Shown here piece by piece: positions 12,810 through 23,159 of a stretch of 64,000 nucleotides of DNA. The stretch is from Valencia hispanica (Eukaryota; Chordata; Actinopteri; Cyprinodontiformes; Valenciidae). Location of the stretch: positions 24,213,501 through 24,277,500 of the forward strand of contig OY747705.1 of NCBI GenBank assembly GCA_963556495.2. Direction: 5' to 3'. Under the pieces are notes generated by a model that had not been told where the DNA came from, did not search any database, and saw nothing but the letters and a program-made list of their open reading frames with translations. A program made the translations under genes and the position numbers. The stretch's first letter is position 1; every line of letters starts with the position of its first letter.

Positions 12810-13219
12810 TTATGCCTTTCTAAACTTCCCAGGATCAGTTCAAGTTCTCTTAGGGCCACAAGGGGACCCTAAGCAAATACCAAAGTATGCTTATGCCTTG
12901 GGCTAATCCTGGTTTCATGTTAGAATACCATAATCCTCCCATTATTCCTGTCTGTTTTGTTCTGTATTTCTATCACTGGGTTTCACAGTTTTATTTAACT
13001 AATAAAGCTGCCGGATCAACAAACTCAATTATTGATTGTTTCTCTAGGATACATTCATGTTTTATTCCCCTTTCATTGACCACCTAGGACACAGTCAGAA
13101 ATGTGTGTTTCTGGTAGATGTTCAACACGTGTGTTTTTCATGCATCCATTGTTTAGTCAAGACTGGATGCCTGTGCATGTTTCTCTCTCCCCCTTCTCTT
13201 CTTGTGTGTGTGCGTGCAT

Positions 13220-13221
<2 letters not shown>
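12810..13221. other. Gene-free stretch
   Basis: Nothing recognisable before the GT repeat. Confidence 0.4.

Positions 13222-13259
<38 letters not shown>
13222..13259. repeat. (GT)n microsatellite
   Basis: About 19 uninterrupted GT units after an impure TGTGTGCGTGCATG leader. Confidence 0.95.
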
Positions 13260-13260
<1 letters not shown>

Positions 13261-14043
13261 AGAGTGTGTTTATGGGCTACTGCAGCACTCTTTATAAACA
13301 CATCAGTTGGGCTGACAGTGCACAACAGGAGGGAGAGAGGGTCTTTCAGACAGCCTGGGACAGAGGTCTCGTAAAAAATCACTTCTAATTTATTTCCCTC
13401 CAAATTGGAAAGTGCACGCTCACACCTGACTAAATCATCACGCGTCAAATGGAGACGGCCCCCCACTGCATGCTGACGAAACCCAATCCCAGTTTTGCCG
13501 TCCAGGCCCAAGCCAGGCCCCGGCAGAGAAAACACAGTGTCATGCCGCATACATACACAGTCGTTAATGGCTTTTGCAGATGTTTTGCTCCCGATAGCCC
13601 CTCTTAAGCCCCATCACTATTGCTCCCTACCTCTTGACCTACACATTTGTTCTGGCCAATGCAAGTCATCAAAGCTTTATAGACTATTTTATTTCTCTCA
13701 CTTGTAGTGGGTTGCATGTCCTCCGCATACCCTCTTGCTCTCTTATCTTCTTTAGTCCCTATGCTGCTCTGAATCATAAACATTTTGCCATTCAGTCCAC
13801 TGAAATTCTTTTTATTTTCATCATTTTATGCACACAGCCAACTATTATGTTTTGCCTTTTATTTTAGTCCATTTCTAAGTAATCACCTCTTTATCTTTGA
13901 CCTGTTCTTTGAGGTGGATTCTCTGTGTTCTAATGCAAAAAACACATGTTATTACTACACATTTGACATGGCAACCATAAACTTGACAAACACTAAACAA
14001 ACAGCAGGGGTGGACGGCAAGACTGGTTGGGGCCAAGAGAAAC
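13260..14043. other. Gene-free stretch between microsatellites
   Basis: A GC-richer patch at 13420-13550 contains no coding signal I can support. Confidence 0.4.
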
Positions 14044-14115
<72 letters not shown>

Positions 14116-14119
14116 TGTG
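14044..14119. repeat. (GTGC)n microsatellite
   Basis: About 19 units of GTGC/CGTG, then a short GA run. This alternating purine-pyrimidine tract is Z-DNA-prone. Confidence 0.95.
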
Positions 14120-14696
14120 TGAGAGAGAGACATAAAATGTGTTTAACATGATGCAACTACCAACTAAGGTTGTCACCTCCATGACTCATGGCAGGCCTGA
14201 ATAAAGGGAAAAATAAAGAGTATATAAGAGTATATAAAAACTGTATTTAAACGAGCTGCGTTCATTGTCAGTTCAGGTGCTTTCTGAATATAAAATTGAG
14301 AATTTCACAAAAAAACTCAACATTAATTCTGAATGAATTCAACTATATTTTTTCAAATTCAAAAAGTTTTGCCAGATTAATTTGGCAGCCAAAAGCCATT
14401 TTACAGAAGTAGTGACAGTGACAGATCACACACTGCATACTTGCTATGGATCGCAGCCATCCCTTTCTTTTTGAACAGTCATGCAATGACCCATTTTGTT
14501 TTATGGAAAGAACATCTAAATAGCTGCAGTCTTTCAGAGGACATCACATTGTATAGATACGCATTTGTCAAAACAACCGTCTTTTTAAGGTTGGAATTTG
14601 GATAATTTTCAATAATTTTCATAAAATCATTTTTAAGTAAAAAGAAAAAATAATTGTTCTCTTCTGTTTGACATTTTATTGTTTAGACCACACTTA

Positions 14697-16460
14697 CAGT
14701 TTTGGTCAAAAGTTTACCTGTGGTTGTCATTGTCATACAGTTTGTTTGACACATCTCATTGGATTGACCGATACGCTGAACAATGGGAAAGTTCATTGGT
14801 CAAGATCTAAGAATGGGAATTGTGTGTTTACACAAGTTAGGAAAGTCTTTTGGAGCCATTTAGAAACAGTTGCAGATTCCAAGATCACTAATTCAAACAA
14901 CTGTTTATGCATAACTTAATTGGATGTGTCACTAAGTTTTTCACACCACAAAAAAGACCCAGCATATGACAGAACACTCAAACTGTTTGTCTTAAATGAA
15001 AGAAAATTGGTTAGGATGGACAAACTTTATGTTTTCTGGCAACAAAAGTTTTATTATCACACAATACAGTGATTTAGTACGTTTGCACATCTAAATCCGG
15101 CTTTTAGGAAAATTCGAGCTAAAAGCTTTACCAGAATGGGAGCCTTTATCCCAGTTAACATGTTACTCAGAAAATTTAATTATTTAAAGAAGTGCGTTCG
15201 CCATCGCGATGCTAGGTGGAGACATGTACCCTTTCTCACAGGATTTTTCGGGTTGCAGAGAATCACACAGATATTAAACAAATGCTGGCAGCAGTGAAGC
15301 AGACAGAGTAAGAGCAGGATATGCACGAGTGAAGAAATGGATAATAACAATGCTGCGGCGCAGTACATTTACATTTGCTGTTTAATTGTGTTACATTCGT
15401 TGTCGCTGCAGTGTTGTGCACCGGTGTTGTTACTCCCGCTTCTGCAGTCTTATCAATTCCCATAAAAAGCTTGGCTGAGGTAGGGTTGGAGTTACATGCA
15501 GAGAAATTCGATTCTCTAATTGCATTATCTGGGTGCCTTAGCTCAATTACTCTGACGCTAGTTCCATTCGAATTCAGTCAGACTAAGGCAAGAATTCAGC
15601 TTTCACTTGCTGCATTGAAACGCACTGAATGATTGAACTATTTAGTCAAGGTAAGACTTTTAAAACTAAAAACACTGTGCCACTCATCAAGCATGGTGGT
15701 GGTGGCCTGATGCTGTGGAGCTATTTAACAGGTGCATTGCCCATAGTTGAAGCAACAAGAAGAAAAGGACTATATTTAACTCAATCCTAAATAAACAACA
15801 TGGTTTAACTAATGACACAATTAGGTCTTTTGATATAAGAATGATCCTAAACCATATAATTACATTGGATGCTTACATTCAGACTAATGTAAGCTTCCAA
15901 TACGGCTTTCCCGTTCCCTGATCTCTAGTTTATTTTAAATAACATTTTAGAGCCATCCCTAAACCCGTCTTTCCACCGGATGCGAAGCAGCGCATGACAT
16001 AATAGACAGGTTTGCCCCGCGAGCTCAGCGCCACATCCCTTCCTTCCTATTGTCTCACGGAAACGGACCCATTGACTATAAAGGGGACTATTAGTTGCTT
16101 ATTACGCTTTGGTGAAAAGCTGGGATAAGGGTGATGTCAATCTGGGGATTAATCATTTTAATGAAATCTACCATTTCTGCCAAGAAAAGTAGTCAAACAT
16201 CCAGTCAGAAGTGCACGTGAACCTTCTTGATTCCCAAGCATGGGGTTGAGCTGCAGCTTGCTAACTGACATTTACCAAAAAATTACTAAGAGTCTTTGTA
16301 TATATTTGAGTCTATGCAAAAAAATGTAACCTGTGTAGATCAGACCAAATTCTCCCAAACTGTAATGTTTGAATAAAAAAATTATCAAATGATTGACCCT
16401 AGGCCCCAAAAAATGTTGCATTCACATCTATGTTGAGTTTATGTAAACTTCTGAAGACAA
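14697..16460 (+). mobile_element. Tc1-like transposon relic, interrupted
   Basis: The left end, TACAGTTTTGGTCAAAAGTT, and right end, GAGTTTATGTAAACTTCTGA, resemble Tc1 inverted repeats flanked by TA. Between them is a decayed transposase: MGKFIGQDLRMGIVCLHKLG then KSFGAI-stop-KQLQIPRS (N-terminal helix-turn-helix) near 14785-14890, and NTVPLIKHGGGGLMLWS near 15670-15722 (pre-DDE block). Two unrelated stretches, roughly 15040-15640 and 15862-16150, interrupt it. Confidence 0.7.
15864..15901. repeat. 38-nt near-perfect palindrome
   Basis: ATTGGATGCTTACATT, a CAGACT loop, then AATGTAAGCTTCCAAT; 15 of 16 arm positions pair. It lies at the left edge of the second interruption of the surrounding Tc1 relic. 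Confidence 0.8.
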
Positions 16461-16464
16461 TATA

Positions 16465-17630
16465 GGCAAAACTAAAGGTTTGCTGAAAAATCAGAATATT
16501 CTTTAAAGCTTTTGAAGCTTTAAAATTAAAATCTATTAAAGAATCACTATTTTTGTCCACATTGGACATGAGAATGTTACTGCAAGAAAATTTTTTCAGT
16601 TTTCTAGATTTATTCTCATAAAACATTTTGAAAAATTACCCAGGTAAAACTACAGAAAAAAAAATCAAATTTACTGAGTCAACTCAAAACTATCTCGCCT
16701 TTGTCTGGCTGACTTCTCAGAATGTCTGTATATCACCATGGCTGACTGACTAGTCAAGCATGCATATTCCAAACAAAGTTCTGACCTTTACCTTCCCACC
16801 ACAAATACTGTCCTTGTCATTAAGTGATGAAGACTGTGGCGAAGGAGTTGAAAACCAAACAAAAAAACAAATCTCAGCATGCCATGGAAAAACAAAAAGT
16901 GCTGAAGGGGGCTGGGAGAGAGAGCGAAAAAACAACACTGAACAAGTCATAAGGCACAGTTCATGCGAAGAAAGTGGGTCTTTACAGTATGTACACTCAT
17001 AAAAAGCCCTGCCGTGCATGAATCAACACATAAGCTCCACTAAATATAAACGTAACATAAAAATGAAGAAGTACAAACAGAAGGAGACAAACGAACAGCA
17101 TGAAAAATCATTGGGTGTTGTTTTCCTAAATGCTTAAACTTATTTATCTGAGTTCTTTTCTGAGGTGAGGGAGGTATGGACAAGGAAAGAAACAATAAAA
17201 GTATAAAACCCTTGGGAAACAGTTTTCAAATTCAGACCAATACCGAAAGGTCAGGAGTAAGGGGCATCAGGATATAAGGCAAAAGGGACATATAAAAAAT
17301 GTTGGTTTGTTTCCCATTTTCCCATTTCCCACCTTCAATCAGTTTCTATTTTGTGGCAGCCTCTCTCCTAATTCCAAAAAATAAAAAGGAAATAAATAGG
17401 CAACATATTGACTCCATGTACAAAGACAGTTTTTTGGTATCCACAGCACATCTTTACACTTTGCCATTTACTTGAAATCATTTAGCATTATGTAAAACCT
17501 ATTTCAACAATCACTTGTGTTTATACAGAATATATTACATAAGGTGTACAGTAACTACAAGAAACCCAAGAAGTTCAGTGAGCATCTTCAAATCCCTTCT
17601 AAACATCCTTATTTATGTCCAAGTTTAGCT
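16465..17630. other. Gene-free stretch
   Basis: AT-rich, with no recognised transposon end and no exon-like motif. Confidence 0.45.
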
Positions 17631-17639
17631 TTTTTGTCC

Positions 17640-18330
17640 ACCAACAGTGTTACATTTATCTTTGCTTTTTCACAACTCTGTGTTTCTTTAGTCTTTCTAC
17701 AAACAGCAGGTTCAGGCCCAGAAGAAGTAAAGCAACCCCGGACCAAAACTCTACCACGACCATGTTTAACTGTTGGTATGATGTTTTTTTTTTTCTGAAA
17801 TCATGCATCTGTTTTATGCCAGACCTCACAGGACACACACTTTCAAATCAGTTTCACTTTTTTTTTCCATCAGTCCACAAAATATTTTCCCAAAACACAA
17901 GGGGATCATCAGATTTTTTTGGTAAGAGTGAGATACACTTTTGTGTCTTTGGTGGTCAGCAGTGGTTTTGGCGTTGGACGCTCTTTCTGTCCAGTCTATT
18001 TCTTATTGTTGAATCATAAAAACTAAGCTTAACTGAGGCAAGTGAGTCCTGCAGTTCTTTGGATGCTGTTCTGGGTTCTAATTTGACCTCCTGGATGAGT
18101 TGTTAACACGCCTTTGAAGTGATTTTGTAGACCAGTCACTCCTAGTAATATTTACCACTGTTCCATGTTTTATCCATTTATGTCATTGTGGTTCACTGGA
18201 ATCCAAAAGTGTTTAAAAAGGCTTTGTAAACCCTTTGAAACCAATAAATATCAAATACTATTTTTGCATTTTAGATCAGGGTGTTATGTGTTGATTTTTC
18301 AGATATTTTACTACTTTGTGTTGCCACGCA
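17640..18330 (-). pseudogene. Tc1-like transposase relic, reverse orientation
   Basis: On the minus strand the block near 17790-17715 reads TVKHGRGRVLVRGCFTSSGP, a decayed form of the Tc1 pattern TVKHGGGSVMVWGCFAASGP. The segment 18160-18030 matches the upstream helix-turn-helix region (sense CAAAGAACTGCAGGACTCAC). Frames are broken by many stops. Orientation is opposite to the copies at 14697 and 19423. Confidence 0.7.
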
Positions 18331-18339
18331 GGTACCGGT

Positions 18340-19420
18340 TAATTTCTTGTTTTTATAGGTCTAGCAGTAACTAGGCATAGGTTTGGCAAATGGAATAAAA
18401 AAGTGGGAGCAACACTACAGCACATGAAAAATAACAGTGAATCAAGCTGCACACTAACTTTAAAGTTTTGAGAAAGACTCTTGCAGTCCATTTAACTGAG
18501 GATCAACCAATATTTGCAACAAAAAAGAAAAAGAAATAAACCATGATTAAAAAACTGCTGAACTGTACATTGAAACTGTATGCTGTATTTGTAACTGACT
18601 GGTGTTACAAATATAATTCAGTACTTTCTCCTTCTATGTTGCTTGGCAGCCACAGCGTCGGTTTATGATAAATGTGTATTATCATGTGCATTGCAATCCT
18701 TTCAGTAAACCTTACTGGTATTGCTTATGAAATACAGAAATACCATTGTGGCTTTTACTTTGACAACCACTGGTATGCCCCGCATTCAGTTCATGTCATG
18801 GCTGGACTGCTACTCAGACAACTTCAGCAACCCTCTCCTTCTAACCTGTACCAGTTGGGATGTAGATCCCCAGAGTGCTGACCCGGGCAACCTGCAGCCC
18901 AATTCCCTGTCCTCTCATATCCTGGTGTGAGCACAGAGGCCACTGGCCCAGTCAGCAAACCTCTGAACTCCATTGCATAATGACAGAGGAAGTCATCCAT
19001 CAATGCAGCAGACTGGGATGGACCTTAACCCTGTCCCCTTTTTCTCACTCTCTCTGAGGGATCTGCTGCTTCCAGTGTTTTAAGGGTGACGGAGCAATGG
19101 GGCCGGAGTGTTTGTGTAAGCCTAAATGGGTCGGAGAAAGACAAGGAAAGCTAACCACACAACTCCAAAGGGAATGTTCCTCTGTGTGTGTCTGTTTGTC
19201 CCTCCCTAATGATTTATTGTGACAAATGATCAGCCGTGAACAAACAACAAGCAAGCCGCTGGCCTGTCCACACAAACAAACAAACATGCAGAAGGAGACA
19301 GACAAACAGGCCATCAGGCAGAGTGATGGTTGGCCTGAAGATGATCAATCACATCCAAAAGGAAAAGATCAGGGGAAGTTGTTGTAAGTTGTGATTAGCA
19401 ACAAAAGGTTATTTGTATTC
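18340..19420. other. Gene-free stretch with one GC-richer block
   Basis: 18740-19060 is more GC-rich and less repetitive than its surroundings and holds short open frames in all three forward phases. None shows a recognised motif or clear splice sites, so I do not call an exon. Confidence 0.45.
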
Positions 19421-19489
19421 ATCTGCATGCCCTTGCAAAGATATTCACACTCCTTGTATGTTTTCACAGTTTGACATGTTATAACTGTC

Positions 19490-20396
19490 AATGTTCTTTC
19501 TCTTAAATTCTGACAAGACAGAGGTTGCTGTTTGTGGACCAGAAGCTCTAAAAAAGAAACTGCTTGGTCAATCACTTCATCTGGATGGCATTAAATTAGC
19601 CTCCAGTAAGTACGTTAAGAACCTTAGTGTTTATTTGACCACAACATGACATTCAAATATTAAACAGGTTTCTAGGATTTCCTTCTTTCACTTCAGGAAT
19701 ATTGCTAAAATTAGAAACATCCTGTCCAGGAGAGATGCTGAGAAATTTAGTCCATGCATTTGTTACCTCAAGGCTGGACTACTGTAATTCTTTACTATCA
19801 GGAAGTCCACAAAATGCCATTAAAAGCCTTCAGTTATTCCAAAATGCAGCAGCAAGAGTTCTGATGAATATTAAAAAGAGAGATCACAATTTTCCTGTTT
19901 TAACTTCCCTTCATTGGCTCCCTGTTAAATCCAGAATAGAATTTCAGATCCTTCTTCTTACATACAAAGCCCCTCCGTGTCCCGTTAAACTACTTTTCAC
20001 TGCCTTTAATATACTGTAGAAAGTACTCTTACATCAGTTCTTTTGTTCTTTCTGTGTTTCTGCTCTGTCTTCTCCAACCCCCAGACGGTTGTAGCAGATG
20101 GCCGCTTGTACTGAGCCAGGTTCTGCTGGAGGTTTCTTCCTGTTAAAGGGGAGTTTTCCCTCTCCACTGTCGCTACATGCTTGCTCAGTGCTGTGGTTGG
20201 AGTTCATCAACAGGGCGCAGCTGCCAGTCAATGACTCCATGCATTTTGCTGGGATTCCTCACATAGAAAACTAGCTAAACCTTTAAACTGATTGGAATGT
20301 TTGTATTGAAATGACTTTCTTGTAAAGTACCTTGAGATGACATCTGTTGTGAATTGACGCTATATAAATAAACTGAAATGAATTGAATTGAATGTT
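19490..20396 (+). mobile_element. 5'-truncated L2-like LINE with GAATT-type tail
   Basis: The start encodes the C-terminal part of a LINE reverse transcriptase: LNSDKTEVAVCGPEALKKKL, SFFHFRNIAKIRNILSRRDA, then after a frame change SRLDYCNSLLSGSPQNAIKS, LQLFQNAAARVL and LHWLPVKSRIEFQILLLTYK. A standard fish 3' UTR follows (GGTTTCTTCCTGTTAAAGGG, ACCTTGAGATGACATCTGTT, CGCTATATAAATAAACTGAA) and ends in an AATTG repeat. AATGTT on both sides may be a target-site duplication. Several stops show it is dead. Confidence 0.8.
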
Positions 20397-21273
20397 TTCA
20401 ATTGGGATTTAGTAAAAGAAAAAAGGGTAATAAATAATTTTAACGAGTAAGAAAGATTATAAATGGTTTGATCATTTTTTTACCAATAAAAATCTGAAAA
20501 GTGTGTTGTACAAGTATTCATCCCCCTTTTATTATTTTGCCATGAAAAAAGTACAACCAAATGCCTTAGTAGCTAAATCAGTAAATCATGTCCTTCTCTG
20601 TGTGGACCCACAGAGGTTTCGTCATAATGAAGACCAACAAACACAGCAGACATGTTAGTAGTGTTAGGTGATAAAAAGACATCCCAAACTTTGAACATCA
20701 TATGAGGAACTATTCAACTCATCATGTAAAAAATGCCCAGCTGCAAATTTTCCAATTTATGGTGGACTACACAGACTTTTAGACCTGGGAGGGACAGCAT
20801 TTATCAGCGAAGCAGCCAAGAGGCCAATTGCATCGAAGAGCTGCTGTGGTTCATAGCTTGAGTGAGGGAAGGTAGACCAAATATCTGGCCTTTGTGGCCA
20901 TTGTTCATTGAAAACCCACACCAAGTCCTGTTTGTGGATTGCAGTTTTCCACAAGGTGCTCTGGTCAGGTGAGACAAAAATGTACAAAGGCTGTTTGAGG
21001 GAAACTAACACTGGAGATCTCCCTGAACACACCAACACCACGGTAAAAAAGGAAGATGGCAGCATCATGCTGTGGGGATACTTTACTTTAGCCAGGTAGA
21101 AGAATATGGTTAGAGTTGATGGATGAAAGTAAATACAGGGTAATGATATAAGAGACCCTACTAGAGGCTGCAAGAATAGGACACAGGTTAAGCTTCCAGC
21201 AGGGCAATGACCCTAAAGGAGCAGTCAGATCTCCAATGGAATTGTTTAACTCAAAGACTATCATGCGCTAGAT

Positions 21274-23018
21274 CACTGGTTCCCAAACTTTTTCTTCTGG
21301 GCCCCCCTTTGGTTTATAAGAAAATGTTCACTCCTCTCTCTTTGCACAATTGGTTTAAAACACCAATTCAATTCAATTCAAAATTACTTTATTAATCCCA
21401 AAGGGAAATTAAATGTTGTTGTAACTCATTATGCAAGTTCATTCAAAGATTTGTTGTAGATGCTGATTGCTGTGGGTAGGGATGATCTCTTGTAGCGCTC
21501 TGCAGATCTGAAGAAGCCTCTGACTGAAGACGCTCTGTAGTTGAATGACAGTCTGATGTAGAGGATGCTCTGGATCTATGGCGTCTTCTTTTCAACTCAT
21601 CAGGGTTTTGTGGCTGTAGTTGAGGTCTTATTTGAGCTTTTGTGATGTTAATCAGCTGCTGCCAGTTGTAAACCACCTTGTTGCCATGGTTATGCATCAT
21701 AACAAATGTCCAAAAATAAAAAGTATCAGCAAAAATCCTTCCAGCTGCACAGCATTCAAAACCAGAGAGAACAGTTGTCCACAAAAACAATGTTTCTACC
21801 AAAAATGGAAGAATTAAAGTTTAAAAAAAGCAAAAACCAATGAACCAAAGTAACAGAGCTACTCCAACATGCTGCCACCTTGAGCGGTGCAATTCCGGAA
21901 TAAAGAAAAGAACTCAGAAGGAAATTTTCTTTGAATGTTTTGCAAAACTGAGGTCTTTAATCATCACTTTTCAGTACCTAGTGTGAGCCTGCTGTGATGT
22001 CACTTTATCTGCCAGGTGGAGGTGTGTGTTTGTGCCCTGCATCACTGAATTTGTTTCATTGAACACTGCTTATAGAAACATGCCACTATATGAAAGTTTC
22101 TTTAAAAACTTGTTACAGTAAAATTTGTGGCCAAGGTCTCTACCCTCTTCCTTTAAAAAGATGCTAATCTCATCTAGCATCTTAAAGACCTAAAAAGCAC
22201 CTTCCCAAACAACAGTAACTGGAACTTGTTGCGAAACAGAACGGCTGTCTGTCAGAGCCCATTTTCTCGCACAGTACCGCAAAAATCGGGATATACAACC
22301 GAATACATTGATCATTACATCATTCTGCTCGGGACTTGGCTTCCATTTCTTCTGGCAATTTTTACTTACTTTTACTTATTATACTTCAGGGTAATTGAAC
22401 CAGATCTTTTTCTGACGGGGTAATCTGTCGGCACGCTTCTCTCAGTCTCCATAAACAATCAACCCTTTAAGGAATCAGCTAAAGACATTCGCATATCACG
22501 ACTCTCTCTCCAGTGAGTAGCTTCACTTATCAGTGCAAAAGGGCACCCAGAGAAGCAGAAGTAACAAGAGATCAACATGGAAGAAGCAGGGCTTGTTCCT
22601 GTGTTTCTGTTTGCTGTTGTTATAAACTGCTTCACCAGCAACTCTTATTATTTTGTTTGGCAACGTCTGCTCATTTCCCTCTGAATTACAACCAATCAGC
22701 ACGACTTAACCACAGCTCCTGCTGAGCGCCTCGATCGGGCCATTCCGAGTCCTACACATCTCCATACAGGTACTCTGTTGGTTCCTGAAATGGCCCCAAA
22801 AACCACCCACTCGGCCCGGCCCGATGCAGTGGAGACACGCACATATTAGGAAGGTCCAGTCCGATTAGTTCTGACATTGGAAATGCACTTTTTACATAAG
22901 CTCAGTTGAGCAGGTGTTAGTGTAACAAAACCAAAGGCAAGATATTAGCTTTTAAACTTTATCCTTTCATTCCACGCTCCCCCTGCAATGAATCTACCCC
23001 CCACTTTGGAAACCACTG
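21274..23018. mobile_element. hAT-type DNA transposon (non-autonomous), 1.75 kb
   Basis: Terminal inverted repeats CACTGGTTCCCAAA (left) and the complement of TTTGGAAACCACTG (right). Flanking 8-bp copies CGCTAGAT (21266-21273) and TGCTAGAT (23019-23026) match in 7 of 8 bases, the duplication length typical of hAT insertions. It interrupts the Tc1 relic. No hAT transposase frame was recognised inside; part of it is an older LINE fragment at 21363-21590. Confidence 0.75.
21363..21590 (-). mobile_element. LINE 3'-end fragment inside the hAT element
   Basis: Starts with repeated AATTC (the complement of a GAATT-type LINE tail), then TTACTTTATTAATCCCAAAG and GAAGAAGCCTCTGACTGAAG, a sequence widely seen at fish LINE 3' ends in reverse orientation. 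Truncated; no coding part is recognised. Confidence 0.5.
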
Positions 23019-23159
23019 TGCTAGATTGACTCAGTAAATGTCCAGGCCTCAATTCAGTTAAATTGTCACAGGACTTGAAAACTGTTGATGTTTACATGTG
23101 CTCTTCATTCAAACTGAATGACCTTGACTTATTTTGCAAAGAAGCGTACTCAAAATAGT

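Larger units (their letters stand above)
19423..23158 (+). mobile_element. Tc1-like transposon relic holding two nested insertions
   Basis: The left terminus CCTTGCAAAGATATTCACAC (from 19430) belongs to the same family as the 3' end at 9698-9870. The copy is split at about 19490 by a LINE (to 20396) and at 21273 by a hAT element (to 23018), and resumes each time in the expected place. Transposase relics are visible: ATTTATCAGCGAAGCAGCCA (20799), CAAGGTGCTCTGGTCAGGTG (20952), GGCAGCATCATGCTGTGGGG (21058), CTTCCAGCAGGGCAATGACC (21193), and after the hAT, TATTTTGCAAAGAAG (23131). It is cut off after about 23158, so the right terminus is missing. Confidence 0.8.

Noticed and set aside
14044..14119. 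GTGC tract as a CRISPR-like or regulatory array
   Set aside because: A 4-bp simple repeat without spacers.
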